A DNA stretch of 48,169 nt from Burkholderiaceae bacterium (GTDB lineage Bacteria; Pseudomonadota; Gammaproteobacteria; Burkholderiales; Burkholderiaceae_C). This document shows, in pieces, positions 1 through 9,299 of this stretch (positions are counted from its first letter, which is position 1; each line of letters begins with the position of its first letter). The position numbers and the translations under genes are program-made. The notes beneath the pieces are model-generated. The model was not told the origin of the DNA, did not search any database, and worked only from the letters and a program-made list of their open reading frames with translations. The stretch covers positions 1 through 48,169 of the forward strand of contig JALOSD010000012.1 in assembly GCA_025458585.1 (NCBI GenBank), written 5' to 3'.

Positions 1-282
1 TTCGCCCCCCCGCCATTCAAGCCGGAGGACGCGCTCGCCGGGTTGAAGCGCGGCCTGCGCGAGCTGGGCCTGACCGAACGCGAAGGACGCTTCGAGCGAC
101 GTGGCGTCGCGATCGCAAGGGTGGCGATCGAGGGGGGCGCGATCGCCGCGGCGGTGGTGAAGAAGCCCTCGCGCCTGAGCCCCGACTGGCAGACCAAGAC
201 GCTGAAGTCGGGCGCCGACGTGCGCGACTTCGTGGCCCACGTGAAGAAGCAACTCGCCGCCTGGAGCGACCGCGATGACTGA
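1..282 (+). CDS. Hypothetical protein, 5' truncated by window edge
   Basis: Frame 1 is open from base 1 (FAPPPFKPEDALAGLKRGLRELGL...) through the listed ORF 43..282; ends 8 nt into the next gene's start region. Confidence 0.6.
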   Translation, partial: FAPPPFKPEDALAGLKRGLRELGLTEREGRFERRGVAIARVAIEGGAIAAAVVKKPSRLSPDWQTKTLKSGADVRDFVAHVKKQLAAWSDRDD

Positions 283-1491
283 GTTCTACGACGCGCTCGA
301 AGCGCGCGACCCCGGCGAACGCGAGGCGGCGCTCGTCGCCGCGCGCAGGCGACGCCCGCGTTCGCCGACATCCTGCGCGACGTCGACGCGCGTGCCGTCA
401 CGTCGCGTGCCGCGCTCGCCGCGCTGCCCGTCACGCGCAAGGGCGAGCTGCTTGCGCGCCAGAAGGCCGCACGCGAGGCCGGCGGCGACCCGTTCGGCGG
501 CTTCGCGACGATCGGCTGGGCCGCGCTCGGCCACGTGCGCACGGCGCGGCGTGTGTTCCAGTCGCCGGGGCCGATCTACGAGCCCGAAGGCGACGCACGC
601 GATTACTCGGGCTTTCGCGCCGGCGACCTCGTGCACAACAGCTTCAGCTACCACCTGACGCCGGCCGGCTCGATGATGGAGACGGGCGCGCACGCGATCG
701 GCTGCGCCGTGTTCCCCGGCGGCGTCGGCAACACCGAGCTGCAGCTGCAGGCGATGGCGGAACTGCGGCCGCAGGCCTACGCCGGCACGCCGAGCTTCCT
801 GCGCATCGCGCTCGAGAAGGCCGACGACCTCGGCCTGCGGCTGCCGAGCCTGACGAAGGCCTCGGTCGGCGGCGAGGCGTTCCCGCCGGCGCTGCGCGAC
901 GCGCTGCGTGCGCGCGGCATCGAGGCCTACCAGAGCTACGGCACGGCCGACGTCGGGCTGGTCGCCTACGAGACGCCGGCGCGCGAGGGCCTCGTGCTCG
1001 ACGAAGGCGTGCTCGTCGAGATCGTGCGCCCCGGCACCGGCGAGCCGGTGCCCGACGGCGAGGTCGGCGAAGTCGTCGTCACGGCGCTGAACCCCGACTA
1101 CCCGCTGATCCGTTTCGGTACCGGCGACCTGTCAGCGGTGATGGGCGGCACCTGCCCGACGGGGCGCACGAACCGCCGCATCAAGGGCTGGATGGGTCGC
1201 GCCGACCAGACCGCGAAGGTGCGCGGCATGTTCGTGCACCCGAGCCAGGTCGCCGAGATCGTGCGCCGCCACCCCGAGCTCGGGCGCGCGCGGCTCGTGA
1301 TCGAGGGCGAGATGGCCAACGACCGCATGACGCTGAAAGCCGAGGTCGCCGCCGGCGCCGAGGGCCTCGCGCAGTCGGTCGCGGCGACGATCCGCGACGT
1401 GACGAAGCTGCGCGGCGATGTCGCCCTCGTCGCGCCAGGCAGCCTGCCGAACGACGGCAAGGTGATCGAGGACGCGCGCAAGTACGACTAG
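275..1491 (+). pseudogene. AMP-binding / phenylacetate-CoA ligase-like protein, disrupted by frameshift and internal deletions
   Basis: N-terminus MTEFYDALEARDPGEREAALVAA in frame 2, then frame 1 continues TPAFADILRDVDARAVTSRAALAALPVTRKGELLARQKAAREAGGDPFGGFATIGW...; C-terminal part (NSFSYHLTP, GTPSFL, SYGTADVG, RIKGWMGRADQTAKVRGMFVHPSQ) is typical of the PaaK-like family. Confidence 0.8.
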
Positions 1492-1600
1492 CCGGTCGGG
1501 CGCCCCGGCGGGCGCGCAGGCCTACGTAGTTCCCACGGCACGGCGCGCGCCGCGACGCCGTTAGCATCGCGACGTTCCACCCACCACAGGAGACATCCCC

Positions 1601-2566
1601 ATGAAGAAGACGCTCATCGCCGCGCTGGCGCTGGCCACCGGCGCTGCCTTCGCCTACCCCGACAAGCCGATCACGATCGTCGTCCCGTTCGCCGCCGGCG
1701 GGCCGACCGACAAGGTCGCGCGCGACCTCGCCGAGGCGCTGCGCAAGCCGCTGGGCAACGCGACGATCGTCGTCGAGAACGTCGGCGGCGCCGGCGGCAC
1801 GCTGGGTGCGGCAAAGGTCGCCAAGGCCGCACCCGATGGCTACACGCTGCTGCTTTACCACATCGGCATGGCCACCTCGGCCACGCTGTACCGCAACCTG
1901 CCGTACAAGACGCTCGACGACTTCGAGTACCTCGGCATGGTCAACGACGTGCCGATGACACTGATCGGCCGCTCGACGCTGCCGGCGAACAACTACGCCG
2001 AGCTCGTCAAGTGGCTGGGCGACAACAAGGGCAAGGTCAACCTCGCCAATGCCGGTCTCGGCGCCGCGTCGCACCTGTGCGGCCTGCTGTTCCAGCAGAA
2101 GATCGGCATCGACATGGCGACGATCCCCTACAAGGGCACCGCACCGGCGATGACCGACCTGATCGGCGGCCAGGTCGACATCATGTGCGACCAGACGACG
2201 AACACGACGCCGCAGATCGAGGGCGGCAAGGTCAAGGCCTACGCCGTGACGACGCCGCAGCGGCTGACGACGCCGGCGCTGAAGAATTTGCCGACGCTCG
2301 ACGAGTCGGGCCTGAAGGGCTTCAACGTGTCGATCTGGCACGGCCTGTACGCACCGAAGGGCACGCCGGCGGCGATCACCGACAAGCTCAACGCCGCGAT
2401 GCGCGAGGCGCTGAAGGACGCCGAGTTCATCAAGCGCCAGGAAGCGCTCGGCGCCGTGATCGTCACCGACGACCGTCTGACGCCGGCCGGCCACAGGAAG
2501 TTCGTCGCCGCCGAGATCGACAAGTGGGGTGCGGCGATCAAGGCTGCCGGCCAGTACGCCGATTGA
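1601..2566 (+). CDS. Bug-family tripartite tricarboxylate transporter substrate-binding protein
   Basis: Signal peptide followed by YPDKPITIVVPFAAGGPTDKVARDLAEAL and PYKGTAPAMTDLIGGQVDIMCDQ, typical TctC/Bug motifs; RBS-like aggaga upstream. Confidence 0.92.
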   Translation: MKKTLIAALALATGAAFAYPDKPITIVVPFAAGGPTDKVARDLAEALRKPLGNATIVVENVGGAGGTLGAAKVAKAAPDGYTLLLYHIGMATSATLYRNLPYKTLDDFEYLGMVNDVPMTLIGRSTLPANNYAELVKWLGDNKGKVNLANAGLGAASHLCGLLFQQKIGIDMATIPYKGTAPAMTDLIGGQVDIMCDQTTNTTPQIEGGKVKAYAVTTPQRLTTPALKNLPTLDESGLKGFNVSIWHGLYAPKGTPAAITDKLNAAMREALKDAEFIKRQEALGAVIVTDDRLTPAGHRKFVAAEIDKWGAAIKAAGQYAD

Positions 2567-2576
2567 CGCCCGCACG

Positions 2577-2990
2577 ATGACGCACGCCGAGGCCACCCGC
2601 GAGGGTGGCTTTTTCGTTGTGCTCGGCGGCGAGCGCGTGGCGCTGCACCTGGTGGACAGCATCACCGAGGCGATCGGCCGCGCCGCCGGCGCGGCGGCCG
2701 TCAGCGGCTCGCACGGCGGCACGAGTGCGGCGCGCTTCGCGCTCGAGGCCGGCGTCGTGCTGGCCGTCTTCAACGACGCCGGTGTCGGCCGCGACGGCGC
2801 CGGCATCGCCGCGCTGGGGCTGCTGCAGGCGCGCGGCGTGGCCGCCTGCGCCGTCGCGCACACGAGCGCGCGCATCGGCGCGGCGCAGTCGACGTGGAAC
2901 GACGGCGTCGTCTCGCATGTCAACGACGCCGCGCGGGCTCTCGGCGCTCGGCCCGGCGTCGCGCTGCGCGCGTGGCTCGCGCCGGCGTGA
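2577..2990 (+). CDS. Hypothetical protein; start uncertain (ATG 2577 or GTG 2619)
   Basis: ORF MTHAEATREGGFFVVLGGERVALHLVDSITEAIGRAAG...; a terminator overlaps the first codons so the GTG at 2619 is an alternative start. Confidence 0.6.
   Translation: MTHAEATREGGFFVVLGGERVALHLVDSITEAIGRAAGAAAVSGSHGGTSAARFALEAGVVLAVFNDAGVGRDGAGIAALGLLQARGVAACAVAHTSARIGAAQSTWNDGVVSHVNDAARALGARPGVALRAWLAPA
2592..2614 (+). terminator. Intrinsic terminator downstream of the Bug-family gene
   Basis: GCCACCC-GCGA-GGGTGGC perfect 7-bp stem followed by TTTTT. Confidence 0.85.
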
Positions 2991-3000
2991 ATCGCCGCCC

Positions 3001-3441
3001 CTACCGCACGTTCAGCGGCAGCGTCACCGGCCCGTCGTTGACGAGCTGGACCTGCATGTGCGCACCGAAGCGCCCCGCCTGCACCTGCGGGTGCGCCGCC
3101 CGCGCGTGCGCGAGCACGCGCTCGTAGAGCTCGCGGCCCTGCGCCGGCGGTGCGGCGCCCGAGAAGCTCGGCCGGTTGCCGCCCGCCGTGTCGGCAGCCA
3201 GCGTGAACTGGCTGACGATCAGCAGCGCGCCGCCGACGTCGCGCACGCTGCGGTTCATGCGCCCGGCGTCGTCGCCGAAGATGCGCAGCTTCAACAGCTT
3301 GTCGACCAGGCGCCGCGCGTGGTCGTCGGTATCGGCGGGCTCGGCGCAGACGAGGACGAGCAGGCCGTGGCCGATCGCGCCGACGCCCTCGCCGTCGACG
3401 ACGACCCTCGCTTCGCTCACGCGCTGGACCAGCGACAGCAT
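3001..3441 (-). CDS. dtd: D-aminoacyl-tRNA deacylase
   Basis: MLSLVQRVSEARVVVDGE...GLLVLVCAEPADT...LIVSQFTLAADTAGGNRPSFSGAAPP...FGAHMQVQLVNDGPVTL, DTD family motifs. Confidence 0.95.
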   Translation of the reverse strand: MLSLVQRVSEARVVVDGEGVGAIGHGLLVLVCAEPADTDDHARRLVDKLLKLRIFGDDAGRMNRSVRDVGGALLIVSQFTLAADTAGGNRPSFSGAAPPAQGRELYERVLAHARAAHPQVQAGRFGAHMQVQLVNDGPVTLPLNVR

Positions 3442-3448
3442 CGCACCC

Positions 3449-4339
3449 TCAGATCAGATCGTCGACGTCGCCCGAGCGGGCCTCGACGTCGCTCGGCAGC
3501 AGCTGGATCGTCGCGCGCAGCCCCGGCACCGCGCTCATCAGCGCCTGCTCGACCGACATGCGCAACGCCGCCGCACGGCCGAGCGTCCAGCCGGCCGGCA
3601 TGTGCATGTGCAGGTCGACGTAGCGCCGCTGGCCGGCGCGCCGTGTCGCGATGTGGTCGAAGCGGATCGTCGGGTGGCGAAAGCCGTCGAGCACCTGCTC
3701 GATCTGCAGCTGCACCTCGGGCTCGAGCGCGTGGTCCATCAGACCGTCGGCCGAGCGGCGGATCAGCGAGAAACCTTCGCGCACGATGTTCAGCGCGACC
3801 GCGATCGCGATCACCGGATCGAGCCAGTGCCAGCCGGTCAGGCCGGCGGCGGCAAGCCCGACGACGACACCGGCCGACGTCCAGACGTCGGTGAAGAGGT
3901 GCCTGGCGTCGCCTTCGAGCGCGATCGAGCGTGCCTCGCGCGCCTTGCGCAGCATCGCCCACGCGAGCATGCCGTTGAGCACCGATGCCGCCACCGACAG
4001 GCCCAGCCCCCACGTCAGCTGTTCGAGCGGCTGCGGCGTGAGCAGGCGCTGCACCGCGACCCAGACGATGGCGAGCGCGGCGACGAGGATCATCCCGCCC
4101 TCGAGGCCGCTGGCGAAGTACTCGGCCTTGTGGTGGCCGTAGGGATGCCCGGCGTCGGGCGGGGCCGCGGCCCACGTCACCATCATCAGCGCGAAGCTCG
4201 CCCCCGCGAGATTGACGAGCGACTCCATCGCGTCCGACAGCAGGCCGACCGAGCCGGTGAGCCACCACGCGGCCGTCTTCAGCGTGATCGTCGCCAGCGC
4301 GACGGCGACCGAGAGCTTCAGGTAGCCGCTGATCTGCAT
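3449..4339 (-). CDS. Cation diffusion facilitator family transporter
   Basis: MQISGYLKLSVAVALATITLKTAAWWLTGSVGLLSDAMESLVNL...HPYGHHKAEYFASGLEGG; CDF transmembrane and cytoplasmic domains. Confidence 0.93.
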   Translation of the reverse strand: MQISGYLKLSVAVALATITLKTAAWWLTGSVGLLSDAMESLVNLAGASFALMMVTWAAAPPDAGHPYGHHKAEYFASGLEGGMILVAALAIVWVAVQRLLTPQPLEQLTWGLGLSVAASVLNGMLAWAMLRKAREARSIALEGDARHLFTDVWTSAGVVVGLAAAGLTGWHWLDPVIAIAVALNIVREGFSLIRRSADGLMDHALEPEVQLQIEQVLDGFRHPTIRFDHIATRRAGQRRYVDLHMHMPAGWTLGRAAALRMSVEQALMSAVPGLRATIQLLPSDVEARSGDVDDLI

Positions 4340-4355
4340 TGCTGCATTGTGCGCA

Positions 4356-5318
4356 TCAGCCGCGGCGGCCGAGCAGCAGCCCGAGGCCACCGAGCGCCTG
4401 CGCGAGGGCGGCGAGGCCATACAGCATCGACACCGCCACCGCCTGCGGCGCGCCGACGCCGAACGCGCCGAGCGCCACGATGGCCGCCGCCTCGCGCGTG
4501 CCCCAGCCGCCGAAGCTCACGGGCAAGGTCGCGAGCAGGAAGACCGGGACGGCCACCGCCGCCCACGCCCACCACGGCAGGTCGACGCCGACGGCCGCAC
4601 CACCGCAGGCCAGCGTGCCGATCGACAGCAGCTGCACCGCGGTCGAACCGAGCACCTGCCAGCTGTACTGCGCGAGCGCGCGCGGGCGGTGCGCGATCAG
4701 CACGAGGCGGCGGTGCCACGGCCGCTCGGCGGCACCGCCGTCGGCTTGCGGGCGGGCGACGCCGCGCTGCCAGCCGAGCAGCACCGCCAGCGGCAGCAGC
4801 AGAAGGAGCAGCGCAAGGCCGGCAAGCACCCCGTGCCCGTGGCCACCCAGCATCGCGGCCAGCGGCGCGACGGCGGCCGCCTCCCCCGCCGCGAGGCCGA
4901 AGGCCGCCGCCGCCGCGCCGACGACGACGAGCAGCCACAGCCCGCTCAGGCGGTCGGTGAGCACCGAGACCCCAGCCTCGAGCAGCGGCAAGCCGGTGCG
5001 CGCGAGCGCGTGCGTGCGGTACAGGTCCCCACCGACGACGGCTCCCGGCAGCAGCGCGTTGATCGCGACGCCGCGGAAGTACGTCGCGAGCGCCCAGCCG
5101 GCACGCACGCCGGCGCCGAGCCAGCGCGCGAGCGCCCACCAGCGCAGCGCCGAGGCCACGTTCGCCGCCACCGCGCTCGCCAGTCCGAGCGCGAGCCACG
5201 CCGGGTCGGCCCCGCGCAGCACCAGCGCCAGCGCGCGCGGGTCGACCCACCACAGCAGCAGCGCGAGCAGCGCCGCGCCGAGCGCGATGCGCGCCGCGGC
5301 GCGGGCGCGCGGCCTCAA
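4356..5318 (-). CDS. Lysylphosphatidylglycerol synthase transmembrane / flippase-like (UPF0104) membrane protein
   Basis: Polytopic protein with RWWALARWLG, YFRGVAINALLPGAVVGGDLYR, LTDRLSGLW, VSFGGWGTREAAAI. TTG start overlaps the upstream TGA (TTGA). Confidence 0.8.
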   Translation of the reverse strand: MRPRARAAARIALGAALLALLLWWVDPRALALVLRGADPAWLALGLASAVAANVASALRWWALARWLGAGVRAGWALATYFRGVAINALLPGAVVGGDLYRTHALARTGLPLLEAGVSVLTDRLSGLWLLVVVGAAAAAFGLAAGEAAAVAPLAAMLGGHGHGVLAGLALLLLLLPLAVLLGWQRGVARPQADGGAAERPWHRRLVLIAHRPRALAQYSWQVLGSTAVQLLSIGTLACGGAAVGVDLPWWAWAAVAVPVFLLATLPVSFGGWGTREAAAIVALGAFGVGAPQAVAVSMLYGLAALAQALGGLGLLLGRRG

Positions 5319-6331
5319 CCGGCCCTCGGGGTGTCGCCAGTGGCCGAGGCTCGCACGTGGTACTGCGGCCGCCCCTGGCCCTCGTGGTAGATGCGCGTGA
5401 GCATCTCGCCGATCAGGCCGGCGACGATCAGCTGCGCGCCGATCAGGATCAGCATCACGGCGGCGATCAGCAGCGGCCGCCCGCCGATGTCCTCGCCGCC
5501 GAGCTTCACGATGGTCAGATAGGCCAGCATCAGTACGCCCGGCGTCGCGAGCCACAGCCCGAGCCCGCCGAACGCGTGCAGCGGCCGCTGGCGGTAGCGC
5601 ATGAAGAACACGATCAGCACGAGGTCGAGGATGACGCGGAACGTGCGATCGATCCCGTACTTGCTCTGCCCGCGCGTGCGCGCGTGGTGGCGCACCGGCA
5701 TCTCGGCGATGCGCGCGCCGGCATCGCGCGCGAGCGACGGGATGAAGCGGTGCAGCTCGCCGTACAGGCGGATGCGGTCGATGATGTGGCGCCGGTACGC
5801 CTTCAGCGCGCAGCCGTAGTCGTGCAGGTTCACGCGCGTGGCGCGCGAGATCAGGCGGTTTGCGATCAGGCTCGGCAGCCGGCGCGAGATCGCAGCATCC
5901 TGCCGCTCGCGGCGCCAGCCCGAGACCATGTCGATCGTCGGATCGGTCTCGAGGCGCTGCAGCAGCAGCGGGATGTCGAGCGGGTCGTTCTGCAGGTCGG
6001 CGTCGAGCGTGACGACGTAGCGCCCGCGCACGCGGTCGAACCCGGCCTGCAGCGCGCTCGACTGGCCGTAGTTGCGCGTCAGGATCACCGGCCGCAGCCA
6101 CGCGCGGTCGCGCGCGAGCGTCTCGAGCAGCTCGGGGGTGCCATCGGTCGAACCGTCGTCGACGGCGATCAGCTCGAAACCGAAGCCGCTCGTGGCCATC
6201 GCGTCGCCGACGCGCGCGACAAGGTCGGGCAGGTTCTCGACCTCGTTGAACATCGGGATCACGATCGAGACGTCGGGCGCGGCCGACGCCGCCAGCGGCA
6301 ACTCGAGCGTCGCGGGCACGGCGGAGTCCAT
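5315..6331 (-). CDS. Family 2 glycosyltransferase (ArnC/polyprenyl-phosphate glycosyltransferase-like)
   Basis: VSIVIPMFNEVENLPDLVARV...LIAVDDGSTDGTPELLE...VTLDADLQNDP, two C-terminal TM segments. Confidence 0.92.
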   Translation of the reverse strand: MDSAVPATLELPLAASAAPDVSIVIPMFNEVENLPDLVARVGDAMATSGFGFELIAVDDGSTDGTPELLETLARDRAWLRPVILTRNYGQSSALQAGFDRVRGRYVVTLDADLQNDPLDIPLLLQRLETDPTIDMVSGWRRERQDAAISRRLPSLIANRLISRATRVNLHDYGCALKAYRRHIIDRIRLYGELHRFIPSLARDAGARIAEMPVRHHARTRGQSKYGIDRTFRVILDLVLIVFFMRYRQRPLHAFGGLGLWLATPGVLMLAYLTIVKLGGEDIGGRPLLIAAVMLILIGAQLIVAGLIGEMLTRIYHEGQGRPQYHVRASATGDTPRAG

Positions 6332-6354
6332 GCCGCGATTGTGCCTGCGCCGCT

Positions 6355-7851
6355 ATGCTGCTCGCCGTGCCTGCGCCCACCTTCCGGCCCGTTTCCCCGT
6401 CCCCGATCGGTGCCGCGGCACCGTCGGGTTCGGCGGCAGGCTGGGCGCTCGCGCTCGCGATCTACCTCGGCGCGCAGATGCTCGTGCGCCTGTGGACCGG
6501 CGAGGCGCTCGAGCTCGACGAGGCCGAGCAGGTGCTGTGGACGCAGCGCCTCGCGCTCGGCTACGGCACGCAGCCGCCGCTGTACACGTGGCTGCAGCGC
6601 GGCGTGTTCGAACTCGTCGGCGTGTCGGTGCTCGGCCTCACGCTGCTCAAGCACGCGCTGCTCGCGGCGACGTACCTGTTCACGTTCGCCGCCGCACGCA
6701 CGCTGATGCCAAGCGCGCCCGCTGCGCTGGCGTCGGCGTCGATGCTGCTGATCCCGCAGATCGGCTGGGAGTCGCACCGCGACCTGACGCACACCGTCGC
6801 CTGCACGACGATGGCCGCCGCCGCCTGGTGGGCCGTGCTCGCGCTGCGCGAACGGCCCACGCCCGTGCGCTTCGCGGCTCTGGGCCTCGCGGCGGGACTC
6901 GGCGTACTCGCCAAGTACAGCTTCGCCGGCGTCGCGCTGGCGCTGTGGCTCGCCCTCGCCGGGGCAGCGGGCACGCGAAGGCTCGCGCTGCACCGTGGCA
7001 TGGCGCTCGCGCTGGCGGTCGCGGCCGTGGTCGTCGCGCCGCACGCGCTGTGGCTGGTCGGGAACCTGGCCCAGGCCACCGGCGGCACGCTCCAGAAGAT
7101 GGGGGCGACGGCGGCGCTGCCGTGGGGCGAGGGCGTGCTGCGCGGTCTGGGCCGCCTCGTGCTGGTGACGGTCGCGTTCCTGACGCCGCTGTGGATCGTG
7201 CTCGCCGCGCTGTTCGTGCGCCGCGGCTGGCGCGACGACGTCGTGCCCGGTCCCGGCTGCGGCCTGCTGCGGCGCTACGTCGCCGTCGTGTTCGCGCTGC
7301 TGCTCGCGCTCGTCGTCGCCGGGGCGCTGACGCATCTCAAGGCCCGCTGGCTGCAACCGTTCCTGTTCGTCGCGCCGCTGGCGTTCTTCGCCTGCGCGCC
7401 GCACCTCATGCGCCATCCTCGCCTGCCGCTGCTGCGTCGGGTGATCGCGGCCTGGGCCGTGCTGCTCGTCGCCGCGATGGTGGCTCGCGCGCCCCTCGAC
7501 GGCTGGCGCGGCACGCCCGACGAGCTCAACGTGCCGGCGAGAGCGCTGGCGCAGGCGCTGCGCGACGCCGGCTACGACGGCCGCCCGATCGTGACGACCG
7601 ACGCCACGCTGGGCGGCGTGCTGAGGCTGCAGTTCGCCCCCGCGCCGGTGGCCGTCGTCGGGCGCGAGCACGGGCCGCGGCCCGCCGCCGCGGCGCTGTG
7701 GATCGGCCCCGGCGACGGTCCCGACGCGCTGGCAGCGATTGAGGGCGCCACGGGCCAGGCGGCCGCCGCGCCGCGCACGCTCGCCCTGCCGCCCGCGCAC
7801 GCGCCGGCCACCGCCGACCCGCTGCGCTACACGTTCAGCCTGCAGCCCTGA
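6355..7851 (+). CDS. Glycosyltransferase family 39 / ArnT-like membrane protein
   Basis: LDEAEQVLWTQRLALGYGTQPPLYTWLQRGVFELVG...; multi-TM GT39/PMT_2-like. Start ATG 6355 or GTG 6367. Confidence 0.85.
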   Translation: MLLAVPAPTFRPVSPSPIGAAAPSGSAAGWALALAIYLGAQMLVRLWTGEALELDEAEQVLWTQRLALGYGTQPPLYTWLQRGVFELVGVSVLGLTLLKHALLAATYLFTFAAARTLMPSAPAALASASMLLIPQIGWESHRDLTHTVACTTMAAAAWWAVLALRERPTPVRFAALGLAAGLGVLAKYSFAGVALALWLALAGAAGTRRLALHRGMALALAVAAVVVAPHALWLVGNLAQATGGTLQKMGATAALPWGEGVLRGLGRLVLVTVAFLTPLWIVLAALFVRRGWRDDVVPGPGCGLLRRYVAVVFALLLALVVAGALTHLKARWLQPFLFVAPLAFFACAPHLMRHPRLPLLRRVIAAWAVLLVAAMVARAPLDGWRGTPDELNVPARALAQALRDAGYDGRPIVTTDATLGGVLRLQFAPAPVAVVGREHGPRPAAAALWIGPGDGPDALAAIEGATGQAAAAPRTLALPPAHAPATADPLRYTFSLQP

Positions 7852-8030
7852 GCCCCGCGCCGGCGCGAGCCGGACTTCCCCCGCGGGCCGTTGTGAAAGA
7901 ATCGTGATCGGCGTCGGCCACGTCGGCCGTCCATGGCAAGGACGTTGCGACCGGCGCTGCCCTGCCTCCATCCGAATCGCACCCGCAGGCGTTCGTTGCC
8001 GATCGCCGCATCCGCCTTCCGTATCACCCC

Positions 8031-8708
8031 ATGCCCGGCACCCCGCTGCCCTTCACGCGCGCCCAGCTGCGCTCGGCGCCGCGCGAACTGCTGCGCGAAG
8101 GCCGGTGGGCGAACGCGCGCGTGAGCAGGGTGACGCTCGACGGCGTCGACTGGGTCGTCAAGGACTTCGCGCCGCGCGCCTGGTGGGTGCGCCAGCTCGT
8201 CGGCCGCTTCCTGCTGCGCCGCGAGCTGCGTGCGCTCGACCGCCTGCACGGGCTCGCCGGCGTGCCGGCGCAGGCGTTCCGCGTCGACGCGTTCGCGCTC
8301 GCCGCGCGCTTCACGCCCGGCGTGACGCTGAACCACGCGCCGCCGCAGGCGCTGAACGCCACCTTCTTCGTCGCCCTCGAGGCGCTGTTCGACGCCATCC
8401 ACGCCCGCGGTCTCGTCCACCTCGACTCGCGCGGCGCGCGCAACCTGCTGCTGACGCCGCAGGGCACACCGGCGGTGATCGACTTCCAGGCGGCGCTCGC
8501 CACCGGGTGGATGCCGGCGCCGCTGCGCCGGCGGCTCGAGGCGATCGACACCAGCGGCGTCTACAAGAACTGGCTGCGGCTGGCGCCCCAGTCGCTCGAC
8601 GCCGGGCGCCGCGCCCGGCTCGAGCAGGCGACGCGCTGGCGGCGTCTGTGGGTCGGCCGCGGCTACTTCGGTGTCCCGAAGCACCGCCCACCGGAAACCG
8701 AGAAATGA
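8031..8708 (+). CDS. Lipopolysaccharide kinase/RIO-like protein kinase fold protein
   Basis: WVVKDFAPRAWWVRQLVGRFLLRRELRALDRL...DAIHARGLVHLDSRGARNLLLTPQGTPAVIDFQAA, kinase catalytic and metal-binding motifs. Confidence 0.75.
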   Translation: MPGTPLPFTRAQLRSAPRELLREGRWANARVSRVTLDGVDWVVKDFAPRAWWVRQLVGRFLLRRELRALDRLHGLAGVPAQAFRVDAFALAARFTPGVTLNHAPPQALNATFFVALEALFDAIHARGLVHLDSRGARNLLLTPQGTPAVIDFQAALATGWMPAPLRRRLEAIDTSGVYKNWLRLAPQSLDAGRRARLEQATRWRRLWVGRGYFGVPKHRPPETEK

Positions 8709-9277
8709 TCGACGCCATCAAGTCCCTGTTCGCCCAGCCGCAGCTGCGGCGCTTCGTCGTCACGATGCGCGTGCCACTCGTGATCGTCGCGCTGCTGCTG
8801 CTGCTGCCGTTCGTCAGGCGCGAGTGGCTGCTCGTCGGCTTCGTCGTGTCGATGATCGGCGAGGCGATCCAGCTGTGGTGCTTCGCGTCGCTCGACAAGA
8901 ACTCCGACCTCGCGGCGCGCGGCCCCTACACGATGGTGCGCAACCCGATGTACCTCGGGCGCTTCTTCATCATCGCCGGCTTCCTGCTCGTGCTCGGCCA
9001 GCCGTGGCTGCTGCTGCCGTACACGATCGTCTACTGGCTGTACATGGATTCGCGCGTGAGTCGCGAGGAGGCCCTGCTGCGCAAGCTCTTCGGCGAGTCG
9101 TACGAGCGCTACTGCGCGCAGGTGCGCCGCTTCGTGCCGGGGCGGCCGTTGCCCGGCCAGCCGGTGGCGTTCTGGAGCTGGAAGCTGTTCCGCCAGAACC
9201 ACGCCGGGCTCAACCTGGCGCTGACACTCGCCGCGTGGGCGGCGCTGGCCGCCTGGGTGGTGCTGCGGCCGGCCTGA
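8705..9277 (+). CDS. Isoprenylcysteine carboxyl methyltransferase (ICMT)/PEMT family protein
   Basis: LAARGPYTMVRNPMYLGRFFIIAGFLLVLG...SRVSREEALLRKLFGESYERYCAQVRRFVPG, typical membrane methyltransferase motif; ATGA overlap with upstream gene. Confidence 0.85.
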   Translation: MIDAIKSLFAQPQLRRFVVTMRVPLVIVALLLLLPFVRREWLLVGFVVSMIGEAIQLWCFASLDKNSDLAARGPYTMVRNPMYLGRFFIIAGFLLVLGQPWLLLPYTIVYWLYMDSRVSREEALLRKLFGESYERYCAQVRRFVPGRPLPGQPVAFWSWKLFRQNHAGLNLALTLAAWAALAAWVVLRPA

Positions 9278-9299
9278 GGCGGCGTCGGCCCGGCGCGGC

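Noticed and set aside
1181-2923. 580-aa minus-strand ORF overlapping the Bug-family gene
   Set aside because: Low-complexity Arg/Ala-rich translation antisense to a clearly conserved protein; a by-product of high GC and codon bias.
7933-8124. 63-aa ORF in the leader of the kinase-like gene
   Set aside because: No conserved-looking composition, overlaps the better supported gene starting at 8031.
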